From contig NZ_QGNA01000001.1 in the NCBI RefSeq assembly GCF_003173615.1, positions 1,716,385 to 1,780,384 of the forward strand: 64,000 nt of DNA. Direction: 5' to 3'. Numbering within the stretch: the stretch's first letter is position 1; each line of letters starts with the position of its first letter. Shown in pieces: positions 25,433 through 34,124 of this stretch. A program made the position numbers and the translations under genes. Source of the stretch: Falsiroseomonas bella (GTDB lineage Bacteria > Pseudomonadota > Alphaproteobacteria > Acetobacterales > Acetobacteraceae). The notes below the pieces were generated by a model, which saw nothing but the letters and a program-made list of their open reading frames with translations, ran no database searches and had not been told where the DNA came from.

Positions 25433-26938
25433 ATGAGCGAGGGCAGCGGCCGCGCCGAGCCCCTGGGCGGGGTCGTCCTGCGCGGCGCGGCCGTGATGGT
25501 CGCGCTGCGCTTCGTGCTGCGCGCCATCGGGCTCGTCTCCATCTTCTTCACCGCGCGGCTGCTGACGCCGGCCGATTTCGGCGTGGTCGGCACCTCGGCC
25601 ATCGTGCTCGGCCTCTTCGCCATCCTGCAGACCATCGGCATCGGCGAGGCGCTGATCCGACTGCGCCGGCTGGACCCGGAGCATCTGCACACCGCCTGGA
25701 CGATGAACCTGATCGCCGCGACGGTGGTCTCCGTCGTCATCTTCCTCGTCGCGCCCTTTGCCGCGCGCGTGCTCGAGGAGCCGGCGCTGACGGAGCTTCT
25801 CCGCTGGCAGGCCTTCACGCCGACTATCGTCGCGCTGCTCAGCCCCGGCACCATGACCTTCATGCGGGACTTCGCCTTCCGCAAGGAATTCATGCTGAAG
25901 GTGTTCCAGAAGATCGTCGTCGTCGCCTGCGTCGTGGCCGGCGCCTTCCTCACTCGCAGCTACTGGGGGCTGGTGTGGGGCTCGATGACCGGCACGGTGC
26001 TCTACGTGGCGATGAGCTACGTGCTCTACCCCTATCGTCCCCGCCTCACGCTGAGCCGCTGGCGTGACTTCGTCGGCTTCTCCTTCTGGACGATGATGCT
26101 GAGCTGCGCGACCTATGTGGCGACGGTCGCGGACGAGGTGGTGGTGCGCCGCATGGTGTCCACGCAGCTCTTCGGCCTGTATCACACCAGCCGCGACCTA
26201 TCCCGCACCATGGTCGCGGAGATGGTGGCGCCCGCCTCCTCCGCGCTGCTGCCGGGCCTCGCGCGGCTGCAGGACGAGCCGGCACGCTTCGCGCGCGCTG
26301 CGCAGCAGGCTGTCGGCGCGGGCGCCATCGTCGCCGTGGCGACGGGCCTCGGCGTCTCCGCCACCGCCGAGGAGATCGTCGGACTGCTGCTCGGCCCGAA
26401 ATGGGCGGGCGCGGCGCCCATCCTCGCGCTGACCGCGATCGGGGTGGCCGGGCAGACGCTCGCCGGGCTGCATCGCAGCATCCTCGCCGCGCTGTCGAAG
26501 CAGCACTGGTCGGCCGCGCTTTGGGCGCTGCGGGGCGCGGTGCTCGCCGTGACCTGCGTCGCGGCCGGCGCGATGGGCGGGATGATGGCGGTGGCCGCGA
26601 CCTACGCCATCGTCTCCGTGCTGCTCACGCTGCTCGACTACACGCTGATCTTCACCCGTCTCGGGCGGCCCGCGGCGCCGATCGCGATCTTCGCCCGCCC
26701 CGTGCTGGCGGGTCTGGCCATGGTGGGCGTGCTCGCGCTGTTCCCGGCCGGGCTGCCGCTGCTGCTCGCCGCGCCGGCCAAGGTTGCGCTCGGCGCCGCG
26801 ACCTACGGCCTGGTGCTCTGGGGCGCCTGGTTCGCCATGGGGCGGCCGGACGGCGCCGAGACCGCGCTGCTGCACCGCCTGCCGCCGCGGATCGGCGGCG
26901 TCTTCCTGCCGCGCCGGTCCGCGGCCGCGAAGGCATGA
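25433..26938 (+). CDS. Oligosaccharide flippase (Wzx/PST family)
   Basis: Polytopic membrane protein of 501 residues with about 12-14 hydrophobic helices, of the polysaccharide transporter branch of the MOP superfamily. It opens GGVVLRGAAVMVALRFVLRA and contains ARLLTPADFGVVGTSAIVLG, a very typical WzxC/RfbX-type motif. Expected role: flipping undecaprenyl-linked repeat units across the inner membrane. It lies 38 bp after the pyruvyl transferase gene and upstream of two methyltransferase genes. Confidence 0.9.
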   Translation: MSEGSGRAEPLGGVVLRGAAVMVALRFVLRAIGLVSIFFTARLLTPADFGVVGTSAIVLGLFAILQTIGIGEALIRLRRLDPEHLHTAWTMNLIAATVVSVVIFLVAPFAARVLEEPALTELLRWQAFTPTIVALLSPGTMTFMRDFAFRKEFMLKVFQKIVVVACVVAGAFLTRSYWGLVWGSMTGTVLYVAMSYVLYPYRPRLTLSRWRDFVGFSFWTMMLSCATYVATVADEVVVRRMVSTQLFGLYHTSRDLSRTMVAEMVAPASSALLPGLARLQDEPARFARAAQQAVGAGAIVAVATGLGVSATAEEIVGLLLGPKWAGAAPILALTAIGVAGQTLAGLHRSILAALSKQHWSAALWALRGAVLAVTCVAAGAMGGMMAVAATYAIVSVLLTLLDYTLIFTRLGRPAAPIAIFARPVLAGLAMVGVLALFPAGLPLLLAAPAKVALGAATYGLVLWGAWFAMGRPDGAETALLHRLPPRIGGVFLPRRSAAAKA

Positions 26939-26966
26939 CCATGCCGGACCATCGGAGGGCGACGGG

Positions 26967-27668
26967 ATGCTGAGGCAGTTGAAGCGCGCGGTGCTGCTTG
27001 CCGCGCTGAGCCCGTTGTCGCGGCAGGTGCGGCGCGAGAAGCTGACGATGCTCGGCGCGCGCAAGCTTCTCCGCCTGGAGCGCGCGGCCGCCAGGCTGCG
27101 GCGCGCGGGCGTCGCCGGCGACTTCGCCGAATTCGGCATGGCGCTCGGCGGGTCCGGCATCGTGCTGGCCCATCTCGCGCGGCGCGACGGGCGGCAGTTC
27201 CACGGCTTCGACGTCTTCGGCATGATCCCGCCGCCGACCTCCGAGAAGGACGATGCCGCGTCGCGCAAGCGCTACGAGGAGATCGCCGCGGGCAAGTCGC
27301 AGGGCATCGGCGGCGACACCTACTACGGCTATGTCGAGAACCTCTACGACGTGGTGTGCCGAAGCTTCGCCGCGCATGGAGTGCCGGTCGACGGCAGTTC
27401 GGTGGTCCTGCACAAGGGCCTCTTCGCGGACACCCTGCCCGGCTATGCGGACCGGCCGGTCGCCCTGGTGCATGTGGACTGCGACTGGTACGACCCCGCG
27501 AAGCTCGTGCTCACCACGCTGGCGGACCGCGTTCCAAGCGGCGGCGCCATCGTGATGGACGACTACCATGCCTATGGCGGCGCGCGCACCGCCACCGAGG
27601 AGTTCCTGCGCGAGCGCAGCGACTTCGCCATGGAGGATGGTGACAACGTCATCCTCCGCCGGCGCTGA
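26967..27668 (+). CDS. TylF/MycF-family methyltransferase
   Basis: SAM-dependent O-methyltransferase-like protein of 233 residues. Evidence: VAGDFAEFGMALGGSGIVLA (SAM motif region of the TylF family), FHGFDVFGMIPPPTSEKDD, and ALVHVDCDWYDPAKLVLTTL followed by GGAIVMDDYHAYGGARTAT, which carries the family's metal-binding acidic residues. Homologues methylate sugar hydroxyls. GGAGGG lies 7-9 nt before the start. Likely modifies a sugar of the local polymer. Confidence 0.85.
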   Translation: MLRQLKRAVLLAALSPLSRQVRREKLTMLGARKLLRLERAAARLRRAGVAGDFAEFGMALGGSGIVLAHLARRDGRQFHGFDVFGMIPPPTSEKDDAASRKRYEEIAAGKSQGIGGDTYYGYVENLYDVVCRSFAAHGVPVDGSSVVLHKGLFADTLPGYADRPVALVHVDCDWYDPAKLVLTTLADRVPSGGAIVMDDYHAYGGARTATEEFLRERSDFAMEDGDNVILRRR

Positions 27669-27738
27669 GCGCCGCGACGTCACCGAAGGGAAAGGCGGCG
27701 CCGGTGCGCCGTGACGCGAAAGGGCTAGCAACCTGGCC

Positions 27739-28605
27739 ATGATGCAGCTTGCCAAGAAGCTCGTGCCGGCCCCGATCCGCGCGCTGCGCTGGCGCGCGCG
27801 CTGGATGCGCCACGCCCCGGCCTATGCGGCCGCGCCGCTGCAGAGCTGGCAGCGCGCGCTCGGCTTCACGCTGCGCGAGATGTCGGGCGGCGAGTTCGCC
27901 TTCCGCACGCCGGACGGGATGGTGATGCACACCATGCCGAACAACTTCAGCTCCTTCGCCATGGCGGTCGGCGGCGCGCGCGACCCCGAGATCTGGCGCC
28001 TCATCGAGCGCCGGCTGCGCCGCGGCATGACCTTCGTGGACGCCGGCGCCAATATCGGCGCCTACACCTTGCCGGCGGCCCGCCTGGTCGGGCCGGAGGG
28101 GCGCGTCGTGAGCTTCGAGGCGCACCCCGTCACCTACCGCCTGCTGGCGCGCAACGTGGCGGAGAACGGTCTCGCGAACGTCCTTGCGCTGAACGAGGCG
28201 TTGGGCGAGGAGGCGGGAACGCTGACGCTCGCCTTCACCGCCGCGAATCCCGGGGAGACGCATGTCGCCGCCGATGGCGAGACCGGCGCGCAGGTGCCGG
28301 TGACGCCGCTGGATGCGGCGCTCACCGCGCGGGGCGTCGCGGGGGTGGACTACCTGAAGATCGACGTCGAGGGCTTCGAGCTGCCGGTGCTGCGCGGCGC
28401 GCTCGGCACCATCCGCGCCAATCCCGGTCTGCTGATCCAGACCGAGCTGCAGGAACGCCACGCCGCCCGCTACGGCACTGACATCGGCGAGATCGTGGCG
28501 CTGCTGCGCGGCGAGGGGCTTTCGCCGCATGTCGTGGATGGCGAGGGCCGGCTGCAGCCCGTGACGGGTCCCGTCCGCGGCGACATCATCTGGGCGCGCG
28601 GCTGA
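27739..28605 (+). CDS. FkbM family methyltransferase
   Basis: SAM-dependent methyltransferase of 288 residues of the FkbM group. SAM-binding motif: TFVDAGANIGAYTLPAARLV, then RVVSFEAHPVTYRLLARNV. The signature VDYLKIDVEGFELPVLRGA (about 205-225) is a family hallmark. The N-terminal 70 residues are basic and hydrophobic, possibly a membrane-associated region. Last gene of the plus-strand modification cluster, convergent with the amidotransferase gene with only 9 bp between. Confidence 0.88.
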   Translation: MMQLAKKLVPAPIRALRWRARWMRHAPAYAAAPLQSWQRALGFTLREMSGGEFAFRTPDGMVMHTMPNNFSSFAMAVGGARDPEIWRLIERRLRRGMTFVDAGANIGAYTLPAARLVGPEGRVVSFEAHPVTYRLLARNVAENGLANVLALNEALGEEAGTLTLAFTAANPGETHVAADGETGAQVPVTPLDAALTARGVAGVDYLKIDVEGFELPVLRGALGTIRANPGLLIQTELQERHAARYGTDIGEIVALLRGEGLSPHVVDGEGRLQPVTGPVRGDIIWARG

Positions 28606-28614
28606 GGGTCGGCG

Positions 28615-30543
28615 CTACGCGCCGACCGTCTCCATCGCCCGCGCCGGCGCGGCGCCGTGCTGCGCCAGGAACCCCTCGAGCACCAGCAGCTGCCAGATCG
28701 CCTGGGCATGGTCGAACCGGCCCGAGGCATGCTCGTCCACCAGCCGCCCGAGCGCGGCGCCGTCAAACAGCCCGCTGTCCTGCATCGCGCCACCGGTGAG
28801 ACGCGCGCGCACCGTCGCGGCCTGGGCGCGGAACTGGCCGGCGATGTCGTCGGCGAAGCCGCGCTTCTTGCCCCAGAGCAGCTCCGCCGGCAGCAGCGGC
28901 GCCATGGCGCTGCGCAGCACATGCTTGCCGAAGCCGTCCTTCAGCTTCAGCGACGCCGGCAGCGAAAGGCCGAACTCCACCAGCTCGTGGTCCAGGATCG
29001 GCGGCCGCAGCTCCAGCGAGACCGCCATCGCCATGCGGTCCGTTTTCACCAGGATGTCGCCCGGCAGGTAGCTGTGCAGGTCGGCGTATTGCGCCTGCAG
29101 CAGCGCGTCGTCCGGGTCGCACTCGTCCATCAGCGCGACGATGCGCGCGGCCGGATCGTAGCCCGCGAGCGATGACCGCAGCGGCGCCGCATACAGGCCG
29201 CGCCGGCGATCCTCGTGCAGCTTGCAGACCGTGCGGTAGTAGCCCAGGGCGGAATCCAGGCTGATCTCGGTGAGCGTGGACTTCGCGCGCAGCCAGCGCG
29301 GCGCGCGGTCGAGCTTCGGGTAGACCGCCGCAAGGCGGCCGATCACCTGCTTCCGCACGCCCGCGGGGAAGATGCGCCGTGCCGCCTCTGCCAGCTTGTG
29401 GAAGCGATAGCGGCGATAGCCCGCGAAGACCTCGTCACCGCCATCGCCGGAAAGCGCGACGGTCACGTGCTTCCGCGCCAGCTTGCAGACCATCAGGGTC
29501 GGCACTGCGGAATGGTCGCCGAAGGGCTCGCCGAACAGCTTCGCCTGCTCGCGCGCCGCGGCGACGTAGTCCACCGTGCCGGCTTCCGCATGCGCCGCGA
29601 GCCCGAGCCGCGCGGCGAGCGCGGCGGCGGCCGGCCGCTCATCCTCGCTGCCCTCGAAGCCGATGGTGAAGGTGGCGAGCGGCCCCGTGCCGGCTTCCGC
29701 CACCGCGCGCGCGGCGCAGGCGACGACGGCTGAGGAATCGACGCCGCCCGAGAGGAAGGCGCCGAGCGGCACGTCCGACATCAGCTGCGCCCGCACCGCC
29801 GCATCCAGCCGCCGCGCGAGCTCGGCCGGCGCATCCGCCGGCGCCGCCACTGCCTGGCGCGGCGCCTGCCAGTAGCGCCGCGGCGTCAGGTCGAGCGGCG
29901 CGTCGCGGCGCAGCAGCAGGAAGTGCCCGGCGGGCAGGCGGCGGATGTCGCGATAGATGCTCTGCGGATCGGGGATGTAGCCGAGCGCCAGGAAGTCATC
30001 GAGCGCGGCGTGGTCCAGCCTTCGCGGCATCTCCGGCAGGGCCAGCAGCGCCGGCATCTCCGATCCGAAGGCGAGCGTGCCGTCCGGCAGCGCGCCGTAG
30101 AGCATCGGCTTCTCGCCCAGCCGGTCGCGCGCGAGCAGCAGCTCGCCGCGCGCGCGGTCCCACAGCGCGAAGGCGAACATGCCCTTCATGCGGTCGAGCA
30201 CGCCGAGGCCCCATTGCCGCCAGCCATGCAGGATGGATTCCGTGTCGGAGCGCGTGCGGAAGCGATGGCCCGCGGCTTCCAGCTCCGCCTTCAGCCCTGC
30301 GTAATTGTAGATCTCGCCGTTGAAGCAGACGACGAGCTGGCCATCCTCGGTGGCCATCGGCTGCGCGCCGCCGGCCAGGTCCACGATGGACAGGCGCAGA
30401 TGGCCGAAGCCGAGATGCGGCTCTGCATGGAAGCCGTCGCCATCCGGCCCGCGATGCGCGATCGCCGCCGTCATCCGGCGCAGCGCGCCCTCCGCCGGCG
30501 TCGCCGGCCGGAGCGGGTGGAACAGGCCGACTACGCCGCACAT
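28615..30543 (-). CDS. Exosortase A system-associated amidotransferase (AsnB-like)
   Basis: Protein of 642 residues with asparagine synthetase architecture. The N-terminal class II glutaminase has the nucleophile Cys2 (MCGVVGLF), IAHRGPDGDGFH and CFNGEIYNYAGL. The C-terminal ATP-pyrophosphatase domain has GAFLSGGVDSSAVVACAAR and VALSGDGGDEVFAGYRRYRF. Paralogues of this type (TIGR03108) occur specifically in exosortase A/PEP-CTERM polysaccharide loci and are thought to amidate a sugar acid or peptide of the polymer, not to make asparagine. The start at 30543 is fixed by the obligatory Met-Cys. Confidence 0.92.
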   Translation of the reverse strand: MCGVVGLFHPLRPATPAEGALRRMTAAIAHRGPDGDGFHAEPHLGFGHLRLSIVDLAGGAQPMATEDGQLVVCFNGEIYNYAGLKAELEAAGHRFRTRSDTESILHGWRQWGLGVLDRMKGMFAFALWDRARGELLLARDRLGEKPMLYGALPDGTLAFGSEMPALLALPEMPRRLDHAALDDFLALGYIPDPQSIYRDIRRLPAGHFLLLRRDAPLDLTPRRYWQAPRQAVAAPADAPAELARRLDAAVRAQLMSDVPLGAFLSGGVDSSAVVACAARAVAEAGTGPLATFTIGFEGSEDERPAAAALAARLGLAAHAEAGTVDYVAAAREQAKLFGEPFGDHSAVPTLMVCKLARKHVTVALSGDGGDEVFAGYRRYRFHKLAEAARRIFPAGVRKQVIGRLAAVYPKLDRAPRWLRAKSTLTEISLDSALGYYRTVCKLHEDRRRGLYAAPLRSSLAGYDPAARIVALMDECDPDDALLQAQYADLHSYLPGDILVKTDRMAMAVSLELRPPILDHELVEFGLSLPASLKLKDGFGKHVLRSAMAPLLPAELLWGKKRGFADDIAGQFRAQAATVRARLTGGAMQDSGLFDGAALGRLVDEHASGRFDHAQAIWQLLVLEGFLAQHGAAPARAMETVGA

Positions 30544-30741
30544 CGCGCCGTGCTCCGCATGGGGTCGCAGGCCATCGCGCCGCCCTCCAAGCTGGGCCAG
30601 CAGGCAACCGCCGGGGCTGCAGCGCGCTTTTCCTGAAGGCCGCGCCGCGGTGCGGCGCAAGACGCAAACCAAGGCCGCCCGGCGCCCCGGCCGGCAAATG
30701 CGACCGAAGGGACCTCGGCGCCTCGACACGCGAGGTTGGCC

Positions 30742-30903
30742 ATGATCGGAGTTGATCGAACCTGGGGTTGGCGCGCCGGGCCGTTCGGCGCCCGCCGCCG
30801 GCTACCGGACCGCCTGCCATGGCCGCTCGCCTTCATGGCGATCGCGGCGATGGCCATCCTGGCCTGGGCCGTCCTGCTGCTGGGCCTGCGGCTGCTCAAG
30901 TGA
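30742..30903 (+). CDS. Possible small single-span membrane protein
   Basis: Open frame of 53 codons: a basic N-terminal half rich in Arg and Trp, then one hydrophobic helix (LAFMAIAAMAILAWAVLLLG) and a short RLLK end. It lies in the gap between two minus-strand genes and its stop overlaps the end of the epimerase gene by 8 bp. A weak GAGG precedes the ATG. The clear membrane helix with basic flanks favours a real gene, but it could be chance. Unrecognised. Confidence 0.4.
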   Translation: MIGVDRTWGWRAGPFGARRRLPDRLPWPLAFMAIAAMAILAWAVLLLGLRLLK

Positions 30904-31861
30904 CCGGCTCCCGCGCAGCCGCCTCGGCCGCCAGGCCGGGCCGGCCCCGGGCGAGCCACCCGACCACCTCCTCGAGCCCCTGCCGCAGACCAACCTTCGG
31001 TTCCAGGTCCAGGAGCGCCCGCGCCCCGGTCGGATCGCCCAGCGAATGACGGATCTCGCCAGCCCGCGCCGGCGCATGCCGGATATCCGCCTGCCGGCCG
31101 CACGCGGCGGCGATCGCGTGAGCGAGGTCGAGCACCGAGGTCGCGCGTCCGGTGCAGACATTCAGCACGGGCGCCGCGGTGGAGGCCGCGTCGAGACCGG
31201 CCAGCAACGCGGCCACCACGTCGGCGACATGCACGAAGTCGCGCGTCTGCCCGCCATCGCCGAACACCGTCACCGGCTCCCCGCGTGCCAGGCGGTCGCA
31301 GAAGATCGAGATCACGCCGGAATAGGGCGAGCGCGGATCCTGCCGCGGTCCGAACACGTTGAAGAAGCGCAGCCCGAGCGTCGCGATGCCGTGCACATGG
31401 CCGGCGACCAGCGCGTGCTGCTCGCAGCCGAGCTTGTCGGCGCCATAGGCCGAAAGCGGCCGCTTCGGCGCATCCTCGGCGATCGGCAGGATGTGCTGCT
31501 CGCCATAGACGGCCGCCGAGGAGGCGTAGACCACCGGCACGCGCCCGGCGCGCGCTGCGTCCAGCACGGCGATGGTGCCCGTCAGGTTGGCGCGGTGCGT
31601 GCCGAGCCAGTCCTGCACGCCGCGCTCCACCGAGGCCACCGCGGCGAGATGGAAGCACCCCGCCACACCCTGCATCGCGCTGCGCACCAGCGCCGCGTCG
31701 GCGACGTCGCCCTGCAGCAGTTCCGCGCCGGGCAGCAGGTTGTCGCGCGAGCCGGTGGAGAGGTCGTCGAGCACCCGCACCGCATCCCCGCGTGCGGCGA
31801 GCGCCGCGCAGAGATGCGATCCGATGAAGCCGCAGCCGCCGGTGACGAGGTAGAGAGCCAA
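30896..31861 (-). CDS. NAD-dependent sugar-nucleotide epimerase/dehydratase
   Basis: Extended short-chain dehydrogenase of 321 residues, UDP-glucose 4-epimerase-like. NAD-binding motif YLVTGGCGFIGSHLCAALA at the start; the catalytic Tyr-x3-Lys is in SAYGADKLGCEQ, with the Ser of VVYASSAAVYGE upstream. NVFGPRQDPRSPYSGVISIF is typical of the GalE/WbpP subgroup. Expected role: supplying a sugar nucleotide for polymer synthesis. Last gene of the long operon that starts at 44536. Confidence 0.9.
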   Translation of the reverse strand: MALYLVTGGCGFIGSHLCAALAARGDAVRVLDDLSTGSRDNLLPGAELLQGDVADAALVRSAMQGVAGCFHLAAVASVERGVQDWLGTHRANLTGTIAVLDAARAGRVPVVYASSAAVYGEQHILPIAEDAPKRPLSAYGADKLGCEQHALVAGHVHGIATLGLRFFNVFGPRQDPRSPYSGVISIFCDRLARGEPVTVFGDGGQTRDFVHVADVVAALLAGLDAASTAAPVLNVCTGRATSVLDLAHAIAAACGRQADIRHAPARAGEIRHSLGDPTGARALLDLEPKVGLRQGLEEVVGWLARGRPGLAAEAAAREPVT

Positions 31862-31904
31862 GAACGCACTCCTGACCTGTTTGCGGAAAGGACCCTGCCC
31901 GGCC

Positions 31905-34124
31905 TCAGCGCCGGGACGGGGTGCAGCGCGGCGCGTGCTCCGGCACGCGCACGAGGCCCGGCGGCGCGACGGCGTGATAGGGCGTCATCTGGAACACCTT
32001 CACACGGGCGGCCAGCGCATCGGAATTGGCCAGCCACTGCCAGGCTTCCTTCGCGCGCGCGTCGTCGAACACCTGCGCCATCAGCGCCAGCGAGAGCATC
32101 CCGAGGCGCGGATACTCGCCGTTGCTGTGGCGCCAGGTGGTGCCGTTGTCGAGGTCGCGCTCGCGGTTCGCCGCCACCACTTCCGCCCAGGTCCTGAACG
32201 GCGCCCTGGGCGGGTCGGGCTTCTCCGGCAGCGGCTCCGGCACCAGCGACATGCGATAGGCGACGGCGTCGTTGCGCGTGTAGCCTTGCTGCGTGGCGAA
32301 GAAGCGCCCGACGATGTAGTTGCGCATCCAGTCGAGGAAGGCGCGCGCGTCCTCCTGGCCGCGCATGGCCGCCATCGCCGCGCTGGAGACGAAGTAGTCC
32401 TGCTGCCACGGGCCGAGATTGGGCGTGTAGCCGAAGTCCAGCGGCTCCAGGTAGCCATGGATGTCGCCCTGCGCCTCGGTCCAGCGCGGGATCTGCTCGC
32501 GGAGCCAGGCCCAGTTGAGCCGTGCCACATCCTCGATGTAGGCGCGCGTCGGGTCGCTGTCCGCGGCGATCCAGGCCGCCTCCGTCACCTGTCTCATCGT
32601 CCAGGAGGCGCTTCGCGTCTGCCGCCGGTTGACGAGGAGCAGGTCGTTGACGGGCCCCTCCCATTGCCGCACCGCCGGCCAGATCCCGCTGACGTTCCAC
32701 GCGCCCTGCGCCATCAGGTTGTCGAGGAACGGGCGCCGCCCGGTGAGCAGATAGGGCACGAAGCTCAGCGCCGGCTGGTGGGAGTGCGAACCGCCCCGCT
32801 GCCAGATCGTGTTGATCGCGGCCCGCTGCAGCAGGGTCAGCGGGGGCCGTCCGCCGCGCGGGTCGGACCAGAAGCCCGGCCAGCGCTTCACATCGAGCCA
32901 GCCGCCATCGCCGTCGGCGCCGCCCTTCGGATCCCAATAGTGCCAGGGGATGCCGCCGGCCGCCTCCGCCTGCCCGATCGAGAACTCCGCCGCCCGCGCA
33001 TCGCCGGACATGAGCCAGGCCGCGATCCAGTTCGTGGTCTGGCCGAGGTCGGGCCGCGCGCCCGGCGCACCCATGCTGGTCTGCAGGCCGCGCGGGTTGA
33101 ACGGCACGTCCCAGTCCGGCCGGTCGCGATAGCGCGCGATGCCCTGGAACACCGTGGGCCCGACGCCGATCGAGAGATCATAGGGCATCACCGCACCGGC
33201 CGCGGCCAGGTAGCGCGTGTCGTGGATGGCGCGCGGCGGTTCAGGTGCCTTGTCGCCGCCCCGCTTCGCGCCGACGAGCCGTCCCCAGGCGCCATACTGC
33301 CAGTGCCGCGGCACCTCGGCGCTCAGCGCGGGCTGGCCGTCGATCTCCAGACGGAGCGCATAGGCGACATCGCCGCCGGCCGGCTGCATCGCGACGTCGT
33401 TGCGCAGCCACAGGTCCACCCAGAGCGACCCGTCGGCGCGCACCGCCACATCCGCGACGCAGCGCAGGGAGCGCACGGCTCCGAGCGGCGCCGGCAATGC
33501 GATGCGCGCCTGCCGCGCCAGCGGGCCGGCCTGCCACGCCGGTTCGCTCCGCCCGCGGCGCAGCAGATCCGCGAGGTCGGCGCGCCAGGGCTCGCCGCCC
33601 GAGAGCGGCGTCAGTGTCACGGTAAGGCTCCGGCCGTCGAGCGCGGCGGCGAAGTCCAGCGGCGCGCCCGGGTCGGCACCCTGGCGACGTGACAGCACGA
33701 CCCCGGCGCGCTGCCCTGCGGGCAGCGCCGGCGCGGCGATCGAGACCAGCCCGAACCGGGCCGAGCCGTCCGGGTGGCGGCGCGAGACGTCGAACTGCGC
33801 CGGCAACTCCCGTCCGTCGGCCGCGAGCCGGGCGCTGATTCCCGCGCCGGCGGGCATGTCGCCCGCCTTGAAGGCCTGCCCGAACACGACGACCGTCCCG
33901 GCCGGGGCGCCGCTGCCCTCCAGCACGAGCCCCACCAGGTCGCCCGGGCGATCCGCGCAGGGCATGGCGGGCAGGTAGACGACGACGTCCTGGTTGCCAC
34001 GCGGCGGCGGCCTGCGGTTCGGCTGCTGCGCCCATGCCGTGCCGGTCGGCCCGGCGCAGCCGGGCAGCGCGAGGCCGAGAAGCAGCCCGATGTCGCGGCG
34101 TCGGAGCCGGGGATTCCTGCTCAT
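31905..34124 (-). CDS. Unrecognised exported protein, possible glycan-active enzyme
   Basis: Protein of 739 residues with no family I can name with confidence. The N-terminus has twin arginines (LRRRDIGLLLGLALPGCAG) and a lipobox-like LPGC, so Tat export with lipid anchoring is conceivable. Residues about 45-300 look beta-rich, like a carbohydrate-binding or sandwich domain (e.g. AQFDVSRRHPDGSARFGLVS). Residues about 310-700 are rich in Trp, Tyr and His and helical (GIPWHYWDPKGGADGDGG, NTIWQRGGSHSHQPALSFVP, NAVAYRMSLVPEPL), as in alpha/alpha-toroid polysaccharide lyases or hydrolases. The ATG overlaps the stop of the glycosyltransferase gene (ATGA). Context suggests trimming or release of the exopolysaccharide; this is inference. 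Confidence 0.75.
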   Translation of the reverse strand: MSRNPRLRRRDIGLLLGLALPGCAGPTGTAWAQQPNRRPPPRGNQDVVVYLPAMPCADRPGDLVGLVLEGSGAPAGTVVVFGQAFKAGDMPAGAGISARLAADGRELPAQFDVSRRHPDGSARFGLVSIAAPALPAGQRAGVVLSRRQGADPGAPLDFAAALDGRSLTVTLTPLSGGEPWRADLADLLRRGRSEPAWQAGPLARQARIALPAPLGAVRSLRCVADVAVRADGSLWVDLWLRNDVAMQPAGGDVAYALRLEIDGQPALSAEVPRHWQYGAWGRLVGAKRGGDKAPEPPRAIHDTRYLAAAGAVMPYDLSIGVGPTVFQGIARYRDRPDWDVPFNPRGLQTSMGAPGARPDLGQTTNWIAAWLMSGDARAAEFSIGQAEAAGGIPWHYWDPKGGADGDGGWLDVKRWPGFWSDPRGGRPPLTLLQRAAINTIWQRGGSHSHQPALSFVPYLLTGRRPFLDNLMAQGAWNVSGIWPAVRQWEGPVNDLLLVNRRQTRSASWTMRQVTEAAWIAADSDPTRAYIEDVARLNWAWLREQIPRWTEAQGDIHGYLEPLDFGYTPNLGPWQQDYFVSSAAMAAMRGQEDARAFLDWMRNYIVGRFFATQQGYTRNDAVAYRMSLVPEPLPEKPDPPRAPFRTWAEVVAANRERDLDNGTTWRHSNGEYPRLGMLSLALMAQVFDDARAKEAWQWLANSDALAARVKVFQMTPYHAVAPPGLVRVPEHAPRCTPSRR

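Noticed and set aside
30655..30675. GG-N10-GC (TTGGTTTGCGTCTTGCG on the minus strand) upstream of the amidotransferase gene
   Set aside because: The -24 element is TTGGTTT, not TGGCAC, and no upstream element is present. Too weak to call a sigma-54 promoter.
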